Assembly: GCF_004126535.1 (NCBI RefSeq)
Contig: NZ_PPCV01000010.1
Coordinates: forward strand, 41,248-105,247
Direction: 5' to 3'
Origin: Propioniciclava flava
GTDB taxonomy: Bacteria; Actinomycetota; Actinomycetes; Propionibacteriales; Propionibacteriaceae
DNA: 64,000 nucleotides
Shown here: piece after piece, positions 43,429-53,122 of the stretch
Layout: each line of letters opens with the position of its first letter
How positions within the stretch are numbered: the stretch's first letter is position 1
Notes under the pieces: model-generated
Seen by the model: only the letters and a program-made list of their open reading frames with translations
Database searches by the model: none
Told to the model about the DNA's origin: nothing
Made by a program: the position numbers and the translations under genes

Positions 43429-44604
43429 TCAGCCGATGAGGTGCATGAGCGCGAGTTGGTGCAGGTTCACGTAGTGGTAATCCCGCTGCGCGGCTGCGTC
43501 GACGTCGAAGTCCTCTTCGGCGGCGAGGAAGTCGGCAACCGACTCTCCCGGAGCCAAGGTGGGCTCGGCCAGGTCGTACACACCGGACAGCTTCAGCGCC
43601 TCCTGCACGGCTGGGTCGGCGCGGAACGCCTTGGCCTTGGCCGCCAACTGCAGGTAGGTCTCCATGTTGGCTGCCGCGGACTCCCAGACTCCGGCCATGC
43701 CATCGGTACGCGAGGGCTTGTAGTCGAAGTGGACGGGGCCGGTGTAGCGGGGGGCGTCCGGGCTGCCGGGGAAGCCGTTGACGAGCAGGTCCACCGTGAA
43801 GAACGCGCTGATCAGGTCGCCGTGACCGAACACGAGGTCCTGATCGAACCGTGGACCATGCTGGCCGTTGAGGTCGATGTGGAACAGCTTGTTGCTGAAC
43901 AGCGCCTGGGCCAGGCCGTGGGTGTAGTTCAGCCCGGCCATCTGCTCGTGCCCGACCTCAGGGTTCAGGCCGACGATGTCGCCGTTCTCCAGGTCAGCAA
44001 TCAGGCCCAGTGCGTGGCCGATCGTGGGCAGGAAGATGTCGCCGCGGGGCTCGTTCGGCTTCGGCTCCAGGCCGATGCGCAGGTCGTAGCCCTTCTCCTT
44101 GATGTAGCCGGCGACGGTGTCCAGGCCCTCCTTGTAGCGAGAGAACGCGGCGTGGAAGTCCTTAGAGGAGTCGTACTCTGACCCCTCACGGCCGCCCCAC
44201 ATGACGAACGTCTCGGCGCCCAGGGAGGCGGCGAGGTCGACGTTCTTGAGGACCTTGCGCAGCCCGAAGCGGCGCACGGAGCGGTCGTTGGAGGTGAAGC
44301 CACCGTCCTTGAAGACCGGATGGGTGAAGGTGTTGGTGGTCACCATCTCGATGACCAGGCCAGCCTTGTCGGCGGCGTCCTTCAGCTTGCCGACGATGCG
44401 GGCGCGGGTTGCGTCGTCTGCATCGAAGGGGAACACGTCGTTGTCGTGGAAGGTGATGCCCCAGGCGCCCAGTTCGGCCAGCTTGTCGCTGTACTCCCAG
44501 GGATCGAGGGTGGGACGGGTGTTGACACCGAACGGGTCCGTGCCGGTCCAGCCGACCGTCCAGAGCCCGAACGAGAACTTGTCCTCGGGGATTGGTGCGC
44601 GCAC
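43429..44604 (-). CDS. xylA: Xylose isomerase
   Basis: A 391-residue class I (short) xylose isomerase of the actinobacterial type, converting D-xylose to D-xylulose with two divalent metal ions. [17 protein letters not shown] begins the TIM barrel; [14 protein letters not shown] supplies catalytic His and Asp; [12 protein letters not shown] supplies the metal-binding Glu and Lys; [20 protein letters not shown] and [16 protein letters not shown] carry further metal ligands. GTG at 44604 has AGGAGG at the right distance. It is transcribed from its own promoter with an operator shared with xylB and ends at a hairpin before xylF. Confidence 0.97.
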   Translation of the reverse strand: MRAPIPEDKFSFGLWTVGWTGTDPFGVNTRPTLDPWEYSDKLAELGAWGITFHDNDVFPFDADDATRARIVGKLKDAADKAGLVIEMVTTNTFTHPVFKDGGFTSNDRSVRRFGLRKVLKNVDLAASLGAETFVMWGGREGSEYDSSKDFHAAFSRYKEGLDTVAGYIKEKGYDLRIGLEPKPNEPRGDIFLPTIGHALGLIADLENGDIVGLNPEVGHEQMAGLNYTHGLAQALFSNKLFHIDLNGQHGPRFDQDLVFGHGDLISAFFTVDLLVNGFPGSPDAPRYTGPVHFDYKPSRTDGMAGVWESAAANMETYLQLAAKAKAFRADPAVQEALKLSGVYDLAEPTLAPGESVADFLAAEEDFDVDAAAQRDYHYVNLHQLALMHLIG

Positions 44605-44622
44605 GATATGTAGCCTCCTTGC

Positions 44623-44668
44623 TATTTGTATCGCGGCACAACTTATGACGCCTAAGCGGGTCTGTCAA
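44623..44668 (-). promoter_or_regulatory. xylA promoter with ROK-type operator
   Basis: On the minus strand, TTGACA (44668-44663) and CATAAG (44647-44642) form a promoter with a 15-base spacer. TAAGTT, three bases, then CCGCGATACAAATA (44645-44623) repeats the xylB block with the same spacing. The operator lies between the -10 element and the AGGAGG ribosome binding site, ideal for repression. Confidence 0.7.
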
Positions 44669-44880
44669 GGTCGAAGGACCCTTCGAGCGGGATCGAGACC
44701 ACTAAGTTGCGTCGGCGGACTATATGAGGCTGCCCCCAGCCCCCCGCCGCGGAGAACGCCGTCATAGACAGCGGCGCCCCACCCGCGTCCTGCGAGTGGG
44801 GCGCCACGACGCCGCGATCCCGGAGCCGGCGGCCCAGGAGACGACCCGACCGCCCCGAGGAGGGCGGAAAGGCCAGCGCG
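44669..44880. other. Intergenic region between xylA promoter and purA
   Basis: No gene is seen. The region contains the hairpin at 44773-44805 downstream of purA. The stretch 44690-44760 shows no feature I can name. Confidence 0.5.
44773..44805 (-). terminator. Terminator hairpin after purA
   Basis: GGCGCCCCAC at 44773-44782 pairs perfectly with GTGGGGCGCC at 44796-44805; the inner CGC/GCG may extend the stem. It lies downstream of the purA stop in its direction of transcription. Confidence 0.6.
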
Positions 44881-46173
<1,293 letters not shown>

Positions 46174-46300
46174 TCACTGCACAAACGGAAAGCCCGGCGC
46201 AAGTGCGACCCGGGCTCTTACACGCAGAGTGTACCGGGATGCGGCGGCACGCCACCGAGGTCCGCCTAGTGGTCCCCCGGCGCCCACGCGCCCACGACCG

Positions 46301-46756
46301 CTACAGGACCAACGGCCGCGACGTCGCCAACGCCACGTAGCCCGACTCCGAGGCCTCCAGGAGAAAAACGACGCAGCGCTCGTACTCGGCCTGCTCGCCG
46401 ATGCGACGCGCCGCGCACGCCAAGGCCCACAGCACGCGCAGGAAGCCCTGGTTCGGCTCGTGCTCCCAGGGGATCGGGCCCTTGCCGCGCCAGCCTGCCC
46501 GCCTCAGCGCGTCCAGCCCGCGGTGGTACCCGGTGCGGGCGAAGGCGTAGGCCGTGACGTCTCCTTGCTGCGTCCGGGCGCGCATCGAGGCCTCCGCAAG
46601 GAGCGCCCAGACCAGCGACGAATCCGGATGCCGCTCCACCACGTCGAGGAAGCGGGCGTCCTCGGTGGCGAGCAGGTCAGCCAGCGCCGGGTCCTCGGGC
46701 AGTTCCGTCCGCCCCACGGGGGCGGCCAGGAGCAGGGTGCGCGCGTCATCGGCCAT
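46301..46756 (-). CDS. DUF3151 family protein
   Basis: A 151-residue alpha-helical protein conserved in actinobacteria. TGYHRGLDALRRAGWRGKGP, IPWEHEPNQGFLRVLWALAC and RRIGEQAEYERCVVFLLEAS are the family hallmarks. Function is unknown; the gene is often next to purA or aldolase genes, as here (as I recall). ATG at 46756 fits the family start; ATG at 46786 would add ten residues. No strong ribosome binding site is visible for either. Confidence 0.85.
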   Translation of the reverse strand: MADDARTLLLAAPVGRTELPEDPALADLLATEDARFLDVVERHPDSSLVWALLAEASMRARTQQGDVTAYAFARTGYHRGLDALRRAGWRGKGPIPWEHEPNQGFLRVLWALACAARRIGEQAEYERCVVFLLEASESGYVALATSRPLVL

Positions 46757-46909
46757 GTCGGCCAGCCTAAAGCCAAGCGCGGCCATGACGCAGACACAAC
46801 ACGACGAAACGGTGACGCAGCGAAGAGGAGGAGGTGTCTCGTCAGCGCCGCCCCTGGTGGCTGTGCCTCGCCCGAGGGCGCACGCCCTCACCGGTGGGAC
46901 ACTGGATCA

Positions 46910-48154
46910 GTGACCATGCCCGTCGCACCACCACCGGGCTGGGCCCCCGGGGACCCGGCCTATCGCCGCATCACCGTGGCTCTCTTCCTTGCCGGTCTTG
47001 CGACGTTTGCCCTGGTGTACTGCACTCAACCTTTGCTGCCACTCCTGGCGGACGCCTTCGACATCACGCCCGCGGCTGCCACGCTGTCGGTTTCGGTCAC
47101 CACATTGTCCATGGGCGTGGCGTTGCTGGTGTTTGGCCCCCTCTCCGACTCCGTGGGACGCCTGGGGCTGATGCGCATCACGTTGCTGGTCGCCGCATTG
47201 ATCGCGGTCGCGTCGGCGTTCTCCCCGTCCTGGTGGATCCTTCTGGCACTTCGGGGCGCCTTGGGTTTCGCGGTCGCGGGGCTCCCGGCCGTGGCCACCG
47301 CCTACCTCCGCGAGGAGATCGACCCGGCGTGGGCCACTCCCGTGACCGGCCTCTATATAGGCGGCACCGCCATCGGTGGCATGTCAGGACGCCTCATCAC
47401 GGGATGGCTGGCCCAGGGTTTCGGCTGGCAGATCGCCTTGGGAGGCATCGGGGTGATGTCGCTGGTCATTGCCGTGGGGCTCGGCGTCCTCCTTCCCCCG
47501 GCACGACGCTTCACCCCGACGCCCCTGCGGCACGAGGAACTCCTCGACAACGCCCGGCGGATGGTGGCCGACAGAGGTTTGCTCACCTTGTATGGCATCG
47601 GGTTCTGCGCGATGGGCGCCTTCGTGGCGGCCTTCAATGGGTTGTCCTTCCGGCTGGCCGCGCCGCCCTTCGGCCTGCCGGTCGGGGCAGCCTCCCTGGT
47701 CTTTGTGACCTACGTGATCGGGTCGTTCAGTTCGCCGTGGGCGGGGCGGCTCGCGGCGCGATTCGGTTTCCGGGCCGTCGTACCCGCCGCACTGGCCGTC
47801 TTCGTCGCCGGGGTGGCGTTAACCCTGGCCCCGAACCTGGGGGTGGTGATCGTCGGGGTGGGGGTCATCACGTTCGGCTTCTTTGCCGCGCATGGGGTCA
47901 CCAGCGGATGGGTGACGGCCAGGGCCGCCAACCGGGGGCGCGGCACCGGCATGGCCGGGTCGTTGTATCTCGCGTTCTATTACGCCGGTTCCTCGGTCTG
48001 GGGCGCCGTCGCGGGAACAGCCTGGTCATGGGGTGGCTGGGTGGCTGTCGCCGCCGTGTCCGGAGGGCTCGTCCTCATCGCCTGGGTGTTGGCACTCTCG
48101 ATGCGCCGCGTTCCGCTCGCCCCTGCCCGCCCCTACGATGCGCCGCTGCCCTGA
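46910..48154 (+). CDS. MFS transporter (drug or metabolite exporter)
   Basis: A 414-residue major facilitator with 12 predicted membrane segments. The first helix includes ALFLAGLATFALVYCTQPLL, a signature of the AraJ/YnfM group. The loop 2-3 motif is FGPLSDSVGRLGLMRI, and motif C-like sequence appears as GLYIGGTAIGGMSGRLITGW in helix 5, marking an exporter. The substrate is unknown. GTG at 46910 or ATG two codons later is the start. It is divergent from the DUF3151 gene and ends 3 bases from the convergent gntR stop. Confidence 0.9.
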   Translation: MTMPVAPPPGWAPGDPAYRRITVALFLAGLATFALVYCTQPLLPLLADAFDITPAAATLSVSVTTLSMGVALLVFGPLSDSVGRLGLMRITLLVAALIAVASAFSPSWWILLALRGALGFAVAGLPAVATAYLREEIDPAWATPVTGLYIGGTAIGGMSGRLITGWLAQGFGWQIALGGIGVMSLVIAVGLGVLLPPARRFTPTPLRHEELLDNARRMVADRGLLTLYGIGFCAMGAFVAAFNGLSFRLAAPPFGLPVGAASLVFVTYVIGSFSSPWAGRLAARFGFRAVVPAALAVFVAGVALTLAPNLGVVIVGVGVITFGFFAAHGVTSGWVTARAANRGRGTGMAGSLYLAFYYAGSSVWGAVAGTAWSWGGWVAVAAVSGGLVLIAWVLALSMRRVPLAPARPYDAPLP

Positions 48155-48157
48155 TCC

Positions 48158-48874
48158 TCAGCGATCCAGGGTCTCTCCCGAGCGGTCGAGCAAGACCTCG
48201 GCCGCCACCACGTCGACCAGCGTCCGTGCGCTGGCTTCGGCCAAAGCGCTGTGTCCTTGGGTGATCGCGGCGGCGACACGCAAGTGGAGCACCACTGATC
48301 GGGGGTCCGGCTTCGGCTCCAACAATCCCAACCGGTTGCGTTCGGTCAGGACGGAGGCGACCACCTCCCCGAGCGCGGCGAAATGGTCGTTGCCCGACGC
48401 GGACAGCAAGACGCCGTGAAACGCGACGTCGGCAGCGAGGAACTCTGCGGAATCGCCCAGTGACGCAGCCGCGAGGTCGCGCATCGTCTCCGCGTAGCGG
48501 GTCAGTTCCGGGCCCGACTGGGGGGAGATACCGGCCGCCAGGCGCGCCGCGATGGGCTCAACCCCAGCCCGCAACTGCATGAGCTGGTCTAGTTCTTGCA
48601 CCCGGGCGGGCCCGGACATCCGCCAGTGGATCACCTTGGGGTCGGCGACATTCCACGTCGAGCGGGGCTGGACGACGCACCCCACTCGCCGCTTGATGGC
48701 GACCATGCCGAGCGACTCCAACATGCGCAGGGCTTCACGCGCGACGCTCCGCGACACCCCAAAGCGGGTCTCCACCTCCTGCACCAAGATGATGGATCCC
48801 GGCGCTACGGCGTCGGTGGCGATGGATAGCCCCAGTGCCTCCAGCACGGGTTGATAGGCCACGGGTGCGGGCAT
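48158..48874 (-). CDS. GntR-family regulator with FCD domain (FadR subfamily)
   Basis: A 238-residue regulator. The N-terminal winged helix reads GSIILVQEVETRFGVSRSVA then REALRMLESLGMVAIKRRVG. The C-terminal FCD domain includes LMQLRAGVEPIAARLAA and DVAFHGVLLSASGN, whose Asp/His residues bind a metal and a carboxylate ligand in the family. ATG at 48874 has GGAGG 6 bases upstream. It is divergent from the sugar-acid operon, with a palindromic site between, and is the probable repressor of that operon, sensing a uronate or aldonate (inference). Confidence 0.9.
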   Translation of the reverse strand: MPAPVAYQPVLEALGLSIATDAVAPGSIILVQEVETRFGVSRSVAREALRMLESLGMVAIKRRVGCVVQPRSTWNVADPKVIHWRMSGPARVQELDQLMQLRAGVEPIAARLAAGISPQSGPELTRYAETMRDLAAASLGDSAEFLAADVAFHGVLLSASGNDHFAALGEVVASVLTERNRLGLLEPKPDPRSVVLHLRVAAAITQGHSALAEASARTLVDVVAAEVLLDRSGETLDR

Positions 48875-48936
48875 GGTCACCTCCGTCATTGGCTGTGATG
48901 TGGCTGTGATGTGGCAACGAGACGCCGCCTGTTGCA

Positions 48937-48951
48937 AAAGGTTAGACCTTT
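48937..48951. promoter_or_regulatory. Palindromic operator of the GntR regulator
   Basis: AAAGGT, TAG, ACCTTT is a perfect 15-base palindrome midway between the divergent gntR (start 48874) and dehydrogenase (start 49002) genes. Confidence 0.6.
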
Positions 48952-48966
48952 GTGACAACGTTCGCA
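48951..48966. promoter_or_regulatory. GlxR/CRP-like half-conserved site
   Basis: TGTGACAACGTTCGCA matches TGTGA-N6-TCACA except for one base. It abuts the palindromic operator and would link the operon to cAMP-dependent carbon control. Confidence 0.35.
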
Positions 48967-49001
48967 GCACCGGCAGGTCCCACAAGGAAGCGGGGTTTCC
49001 C

Positions 49002-50003
49002 ATGCGCATCGTCATCACCGACTGCGACCACGACGCCTTCGACGAAGAGCGTGCCGTGGTCGAGGCCAGCGGCGACGAGCTCATCATCGCGAACGCCACC
49101 GACCCCGCCGCCCTGATTGCCAACGCCCGCGGCGCGGACGCGCTCGTGGTTCAGTACGCCAGCATCACCGCCGAGATCCTGGACGCCCTCCCGCAGGTCA
49201 AAGTGGTCTCCCGCTACGGCGTCGGCGTCGACTCGGTCGACATTCCGGCTGCTACGGCGCGCGGCGTCGCAGTGTGCAACGTTCCCGACTACGGCACCGA
49301 GGCCGTCTCCGACCACGCCATCGCCCTCGCCCTCAACGCGGCACGCGAGGTGGCGCGGCTCGATCGAGGCCTGCGCGATGGACGCGTCGATTTCCCCGGC
49401 GTCCGGCCCATGCACCTGATCGGCGGCCGGGTCTTCGGCATCCTGGGGCTTGGCCTCATCGGCAGCGCGACGGCACGCAAAGCGGCAGGCCTCGGCTTCG
49501 AGGTGATCTGCCACGACATCGCGGCCGGGGATGCCAGCGAGTTCCGCGGCTACCCGCACGTCAGCCTCCCCGAGCTGCTGAGCCGCGGCCAGGTGATCTC
49601 GATTCACACACCGCTCACGGACCTGACGCGCCACCTCATCGACGCGGACGCCTTGGCCTCCATGCGATCCGACGCCATCGTCGTCAACACTGCCCGCGGC
49701 CCCATCGTCGACACAGCCGCCCTCGGCGAGGCTCTGCGGAACGGCCAGATCCGCGGCGCGGCCCTCGACGTCACCGAGACTGAGCCCCTGCCTGCGGACG
49801 ATCCGCTGCTGAACATTCCGCAGCTCACGGTGACCCCCCACATGGCTTGGTACTCCGAGGAAAGCTACGGCGAGCTGAAGCGGCGCACCGTCGAGAACGC
49901 CGTCGATGTGGCCGCCGGTCGTACCCCTCGCAACATCGTCAACCCCGAGGTCCTGGGGGCCCCGGGGCGCAACCACGGCCTGACCGCCGAGGTGGCCCGC
50001 TGA
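49002..50003 (+). CDS. CtBP-like D-2-hydroxyacid dehydrogenase
   Basis: A 333-residue NAD-dependent dehydrogenase of the 2-hydroxyacid family, subgroup C-terminal binding protein. VVSRYGVGVDSVDIPAATAR precedes the cofactor domain, whose Rossmann motif is FGILGLGLIGSATARKAAGL. The catalytic Arg is in VVNTARGPIVDTAALGEAL, the Glu in DVTETEPLP and the His in TPHMAWYSEESYGELK; the HxAWYSEES ending marks the CtBP-like type. It probably reduces or oxidises a sugar-acid intermediate from the TRAP-imported substrate. First gene of the sugar-acid group; a hairpin at 50016-50043 follows it. Confidence 0.9.
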   Translation: MRIVITDCDHDAFDEERAVVEASGDELIIANATDPAALIANARGADALVVQYASITAEILDALPQVKVVSRYGVGVDSVDIPAATARGVAVCNVPDYGTEAVSDHAIALALNAAREVARLDRGLRDGRVDFPGVRPMHLIGGRVFGILGLGLIGSATARKAAGLGFEVICHDIAAGDASEFRGYPHVSLPELLSRGQVISIHTPLTDLTRHLIDADALASMRSDAIVVNTARGPIVDTAALGEALRNGQIRGAALDVTETEPLPADDPLLNIPQLTVTPHMAWYSEESYGELKRRTVENAVDVAAGRTPRNIVNPEVLGAPGRNHGLTAEVAR

Positions 50004-50015
50004 TGGCCACCCACC

Positions 50016-50043
50016 GGGAGCGACGCGCCAGCGCGTCGTTCCC
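50016..50043 (+). terminator. Hairpin after the CtBP-like dehydrogenase gene
   Basis: GGGAGCGACGCG pairs with CGCGTCGTTCCC (one G-T pair) around a CCAG loop. It lies 13 bases after the stop codon and may reduce read-through into dctP. Confidence 0.55.
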
Positions 50044-50146
50044 CCACTAAGACCAGCAGAGCGTGCGGCGCGACCCAGACGCCCACACTCCTGGAGCCCC
50101 TACGTCCGGTACGGGCACATTGCAACGAAGCATGAGGAGATGACCA

Positions 50147-51181
50147 ATGCAAGCCAAGAAGATCGCCGCGGCGCTCGTCGCGGGTTTCACCGCGCTCGCC
50201 CTGTCCGCTTGTGGCAACGGCATTGCCGGTGGGGGTAGCGGTTCTGGCGGCGGCGCCAAGACGACCTTCCGCCTGGCCTTCAACCAGACCGAAAAGCACC
50301 CGCAGTACAAGGCTGCCGAGGAGTTGGGCAAGAAGCTGGAGAAGGCCACCGACGGCCGCTACAGCATCGAGGTCTTCGCCAACGAAACCCTCGGCTCCCA
50401 AAACGAGGTGGTGCAGAACGTCTCCGACGGCACCGTCGACATGATGTACATCGCCGGACCGGTCCTGGAGTCCTTCAACAAGGACTTCATCGTCTTCAAC
50501 CTCCCCTACATGTTCGATAGCCCCGAGGCGCAGGCCAAGGTCTTCGCCGACGACGCGGTCATGGGCGGCCTGAAGACCTCGCTGGAGGACTCCAAGAAGA
50601 TCACCGTCTTGGGCGCCCTGCACGCCGGCACCCGGAACGTGTACAACGCCAAGCACGCGATCAAGAGCCCCGCCGACATGGCGAACCTCAAGATCCGCGT
50701 CCAGCAGTCCGACTCCCAGGTCCAGATGATCAAGGACATGGGCGGCGTCGCGTCCCCCATGGGCCAGGGCGAGGTCTACACCGCGCTGCAAAGCGGCGTC
50801 CTCGACGGCGCGGAGAACAACGAGACCGTGTTCAACGCCCTCAAGCACGACGAGGTGGCGAAGTACTACTCCTACACCCGTCACCTGATGATCCCCGACT
50901 ACCTGGTCATGAGCACCACGGTGCTCAAGGGCATGCCCGAGGCTGACCGCAAGGCCCTCCTCGAACTCGTCCCGGGCGCGGTCGATCAGGCCAACACCGG
51001 CCTCCTGCAGTACGCCGCCGACTCCAAGAAGGCTTCGCAGGAGACGGGCGCCAAGTTCAACGACGACGTCGACGTCGCCGCCTTCAAGGCCGCAACCTCC
51101 GGGCTGGTCAAGGCCTCCATCAACACGCCGGTGCGCCAGGCGTTGTGCGACGCCGTCCAGAAGGCCAACGCGAAGGCGTAG
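50147..51181 (+). CDS. dctP: TRAP transporter substrate-binding lipoprotein (DctP family)
   Basis: A 344-residue extracytoplasmic binding protein. The signal MQAKKIAAALVAGFTALALS is followed by a lipobox Leu-Ser-Ala-Cys. FNQTEKHPQYKAAEELGKKL, the carboxylate-binding Arg in MANLKIRVQQSDSQVQMIKD and MGQGEVYTALQSGVLDGAEN define DctP; the DGAENN variant is one I associate with uronate-type binders. The substrate is thus likely a hexuronate or related sugar acid, in line with kduI and the dehydrogenases downstream. ATGAGGAGA precedes the ATG. A hairpin separates it from dctQ. Confidence 0.92.
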   Translation: MQAKKIAAALVAGFTALALSACGNGIAGGGSGSGGGAKTTFRLAFNQTEKHPQYKAAEELGKKLEKATDGRYSIEVFANETLGSQNEVVQNVSDGTVDMMYIAGPVLESFNKDFIVFNLPYMFDSPEAQAKVFADDAVMGGLKTSLEDSKKITVLGALHAGTRNVYNAKHAIKSPADMANLKIRVQQSDSQVQMIKDMGGVASPMGQGEVYTALQSGVLDGAENNETVFNALKHDEVAKYYSYTRHLMIPDYLVMSTTVLKGMPEADRKALLELVPGAVDQANTGLLQYAADSKKASQETGAKFNDDVDVAAFKAATSGLVKASINTPVRQALCDAVQKANAKA

Positions 51182-51194
51182 CCGGACGGTCCCC

Positions 51195-51234
51195 GCGATG
51201 CCGGCCGAGCGCTTCGGCGACCGGCCGGCATCGC
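51195..51234 (+). terminator. Intercistronic hairpin between dctP and dctQ
   Basis: GCGATGCCGGCCG at 51195-51207 pairs perfectly with CGGCCGGCATCGC at 51222-51234 (13 pairs). It probably attenuates or protects the dctP mRNA, giving more binding protein than membrane subunits. Confidence 0.6.
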
Positions 51235-51259
51235 CGACCTCCCTCAAGAAAGGAACCCC

Positions 51260-51802
51260 ATGCTCAACGCCCTCGAAGCGTTCAAGCGCGGGCTGGACGT
51301 CTTCTTGCGATGGTTCTGCATCGTCTTGTTCGTCGTCTTGGTCATGCTGGTGACCTGGCAGGTCTTCGTGCGCCAGGTCCTGCCCCTGCCGAACCAGGAG
51401 TGGACCGAGGTTCTCGCCCGCATCGTCTTCATCTGGCAGGGCCTCATCGGTGCCGCCTACGTGATCGGCGAAAAGGACGACGTCGCCATCGACTTCCTGG
51501 TCAACAAGCTGCCCGGTGGCGGCGTCAAGGTCATGCAGATCCTCGCCCACGCCATCGTCGCGTTCTTCGCCGTGTGGGTCATGTGCATCGGCGGCGGGCG
51601 CCTGGCGGCGTCCACCATGGACGACGTCGTCCAGTTGCTGCCCATCTCTCAAGGCGTCATCTACCTGGCGCTCCCGATCGCGGGCGGCATCATCGCCCTC
51701 TACTCGGCGATTCACATCATTCACACCATCGTCAACCCGGCGCCGACCGTCGTCGACCCCAATGAGATGGATCTCACCGACCTGCAGGAGGAGTCGATCT
51801 GA
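51260..51802 (+). CDS. dctQ: TRAP transporter small permease (DctQ)
   Basis: A 180-residue four-helix membrane protein. The motif VMLVTWQVFVRQVLPLPNQE followed by WTEVLARIVFIWQGLIGAAY in helices 1-2 and loop is the DctQ signature (Trp-x-Glu-Glu/Val-x-x-Arg). It acts with DctM to take up the substrate delivered by DctP using a sodium gradient. AAGAAAGGA precedes the ATG. The stop overlaps the dctM start by one base (TGATG). Confidence 0.93.
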   Translation: MLNALEAFKRGLDVFLRWFCIVLFVVLVMLVTWQVFVRQVLPLPNQEWTEVLARIVFIWQGLIGAAYVIGEKDDVAIDFLVNKLPGGGVKVMQILAHAIVAFFAVWVMCIGGGRLAASTMDDVVQLLPISQGVIYLALPIAGGIIALYSAIHIIHTIVNPAPTVVDPNEMDLTDLQEESI

Positions 51803-53112
51803 TGAACGCTGCACTCATCGTTGGCCTCATCTTGATCCTCGGCATGTTCGTGCTGATGTCACTGGGCGTCTCCGTCTCCGTGTCCATCGGCCTGCCCTCT
51901 GCCGTCGCCCTCGTCGTCCTCATCGGCGCCGACAAGGGCCTCATCACCGCCGCTCAGAAGATCTACGGCGGCATCGACTCCTTCCCGCTGCTCGCCATCC
52001 CGTTCTTCGTCTTGGCAGGCACGATCATGAACAAGGGCGGCATCGCTCAACGTCTGATCGACCTGGCCCGCGCGCTCACCGGCAAGATGCCCGGCGCCTT
52101 GGCACAGACCAACATCATCGCCAACACCTTGTTCGGCGCGATTTCTGGTTCCGCTCTCGCTGGCGCGTCCGCGGTCGGCTCGATCATGGCCCCCGCGCAG
52201 CGCAAGGAGGGCTACGACATGCGGTTCGCGGCCGCAGCCAACGTCGCGTCCGCCCCCTCGGGCATGCTGATCCCCCCGTCGAACACGACGATCGTCTACG
52301 CGCTGGTCTCCCAGGCCTCGGTGGGCGCCCTGTTCCTGGCTGGCTACATCCCCGGCTTGTTGTGGGCGTTCACGTGTGGCGTCATCGTGTGGTGGTACAC
52401 CCGCAAGAACCCGAAGCTTCGCGGCAGCCGCTGGGCGACGCCCAAGGAAGCACTGCTCGCCTTCTGGCGCGCCCTGCCCAGCCTGGGCCTGATCATCATC
52501 GTCATCGGTGGCATCATCATCGGCTTCTTCACCCCCACCGAGGGTGCGGCCATCGCCGTGCTGTACGCCTTCGTCTTGTCGATGGCCTACCGCAACATCG
52601 GCATGAAGGACGTCCCGAAGATCCTGCTAGACGCGACCCGCACGTCCTCGGTCGTCATCTTCTTGATCGCGCTGAGCTCGATCATGAGCTACGTCATGAC
52701 GTACTCGCGGATCCCCAAGATGCTCGGCGAATGGCTGGTCTCGATCACGGACTCCAAGGTCGTGTTCTTGCTGATCATGATGGTCATGCTGCTCATCATC
52801 GGCATCCCGCTGGACGCCACCCCGGCCGTGCTGATCTTCACGCCGATCTTCCTGCCGATCGCCGTGCAGTACTACGACATCCACCCGGTGCACTTCGGCA
52901 TGATGTTGGTCTTCAACATGGGCATCGCGGTGATCTCACCACCCTCAGCACCCGTGCTCTTCGTCGGCGCAAGAGTCGCGGGTCAAAAGGTCGAGAATGT
53001 CATCAAGCCCTTGATGCCGTTCTTCATTGCCCTCATCGTGATGCTCCTCATCATCCAGTTCGTTCCCGAGCTCTCGCTGTGGCTACCACGGCAGGCTGGG
53101 CTGATCCGATAA
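51802..53112 (+). CDS. dctM: TRAP transporter large permease (DctM)
   Basis: A 436-residue membrane protein with about 12 segments, the channel-forming subunit. Signature stretches are GGIDSFPLLAIPFFVLAGTI near residue 55, ALAGASAVGSIMAPAQRKEG near residue 118 and SAPSGMLIPPSNTTIVYALV-like sequence (ASAPSGMLIPPSNTTIVYAL) near residue 150. The late PLDATPAVLIFTPIFLPIAV is also conserved. The coupling ion is probably Na+. It overlaps dctQ by one base and is followed after 10 bases by the idonate dehydrogenase-like gene. Confidence 0.95.
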   Translation: MNAALIVGLILILGMFVLMSLGVSVSVSIGLPSAVALVVLIGADKGLITAAQKIYGGIDSFPLLAIPFFVLAGTIMNKGGIAQRLIDLARALTGKMPGALAQTNIIANTLFGAISGSALAGASAVGSIMAPAQRKEGYDMRFAAAANVASAPSGMLIPPSNTTIVYALVSQASVGALFLAGYIPGLLWAFTCGVIVWWYTRKNPKLRGSRWATPKEALLAFWRALPSLGLIIIVIGGIIIGFFTPTEGAAIAVLYAFVLSMAYRNIGMKDVPKILLDATRTSSVVIFLIALSSIMSYVMTYSRIPKMLGEWLVSITDSKVVFLLIMMVMLLIIGIPLDATPAVLIFTPIFLPIAVQYYDIHPVHFGMMLVFNMGIAVISPPSAPVLFVGARVAGQKVENVIKPLMPFFIALIVMLLIIQFVPELSLWLPRQAGLIR

Positions 53113-53122
53113 AGGAGACGTG

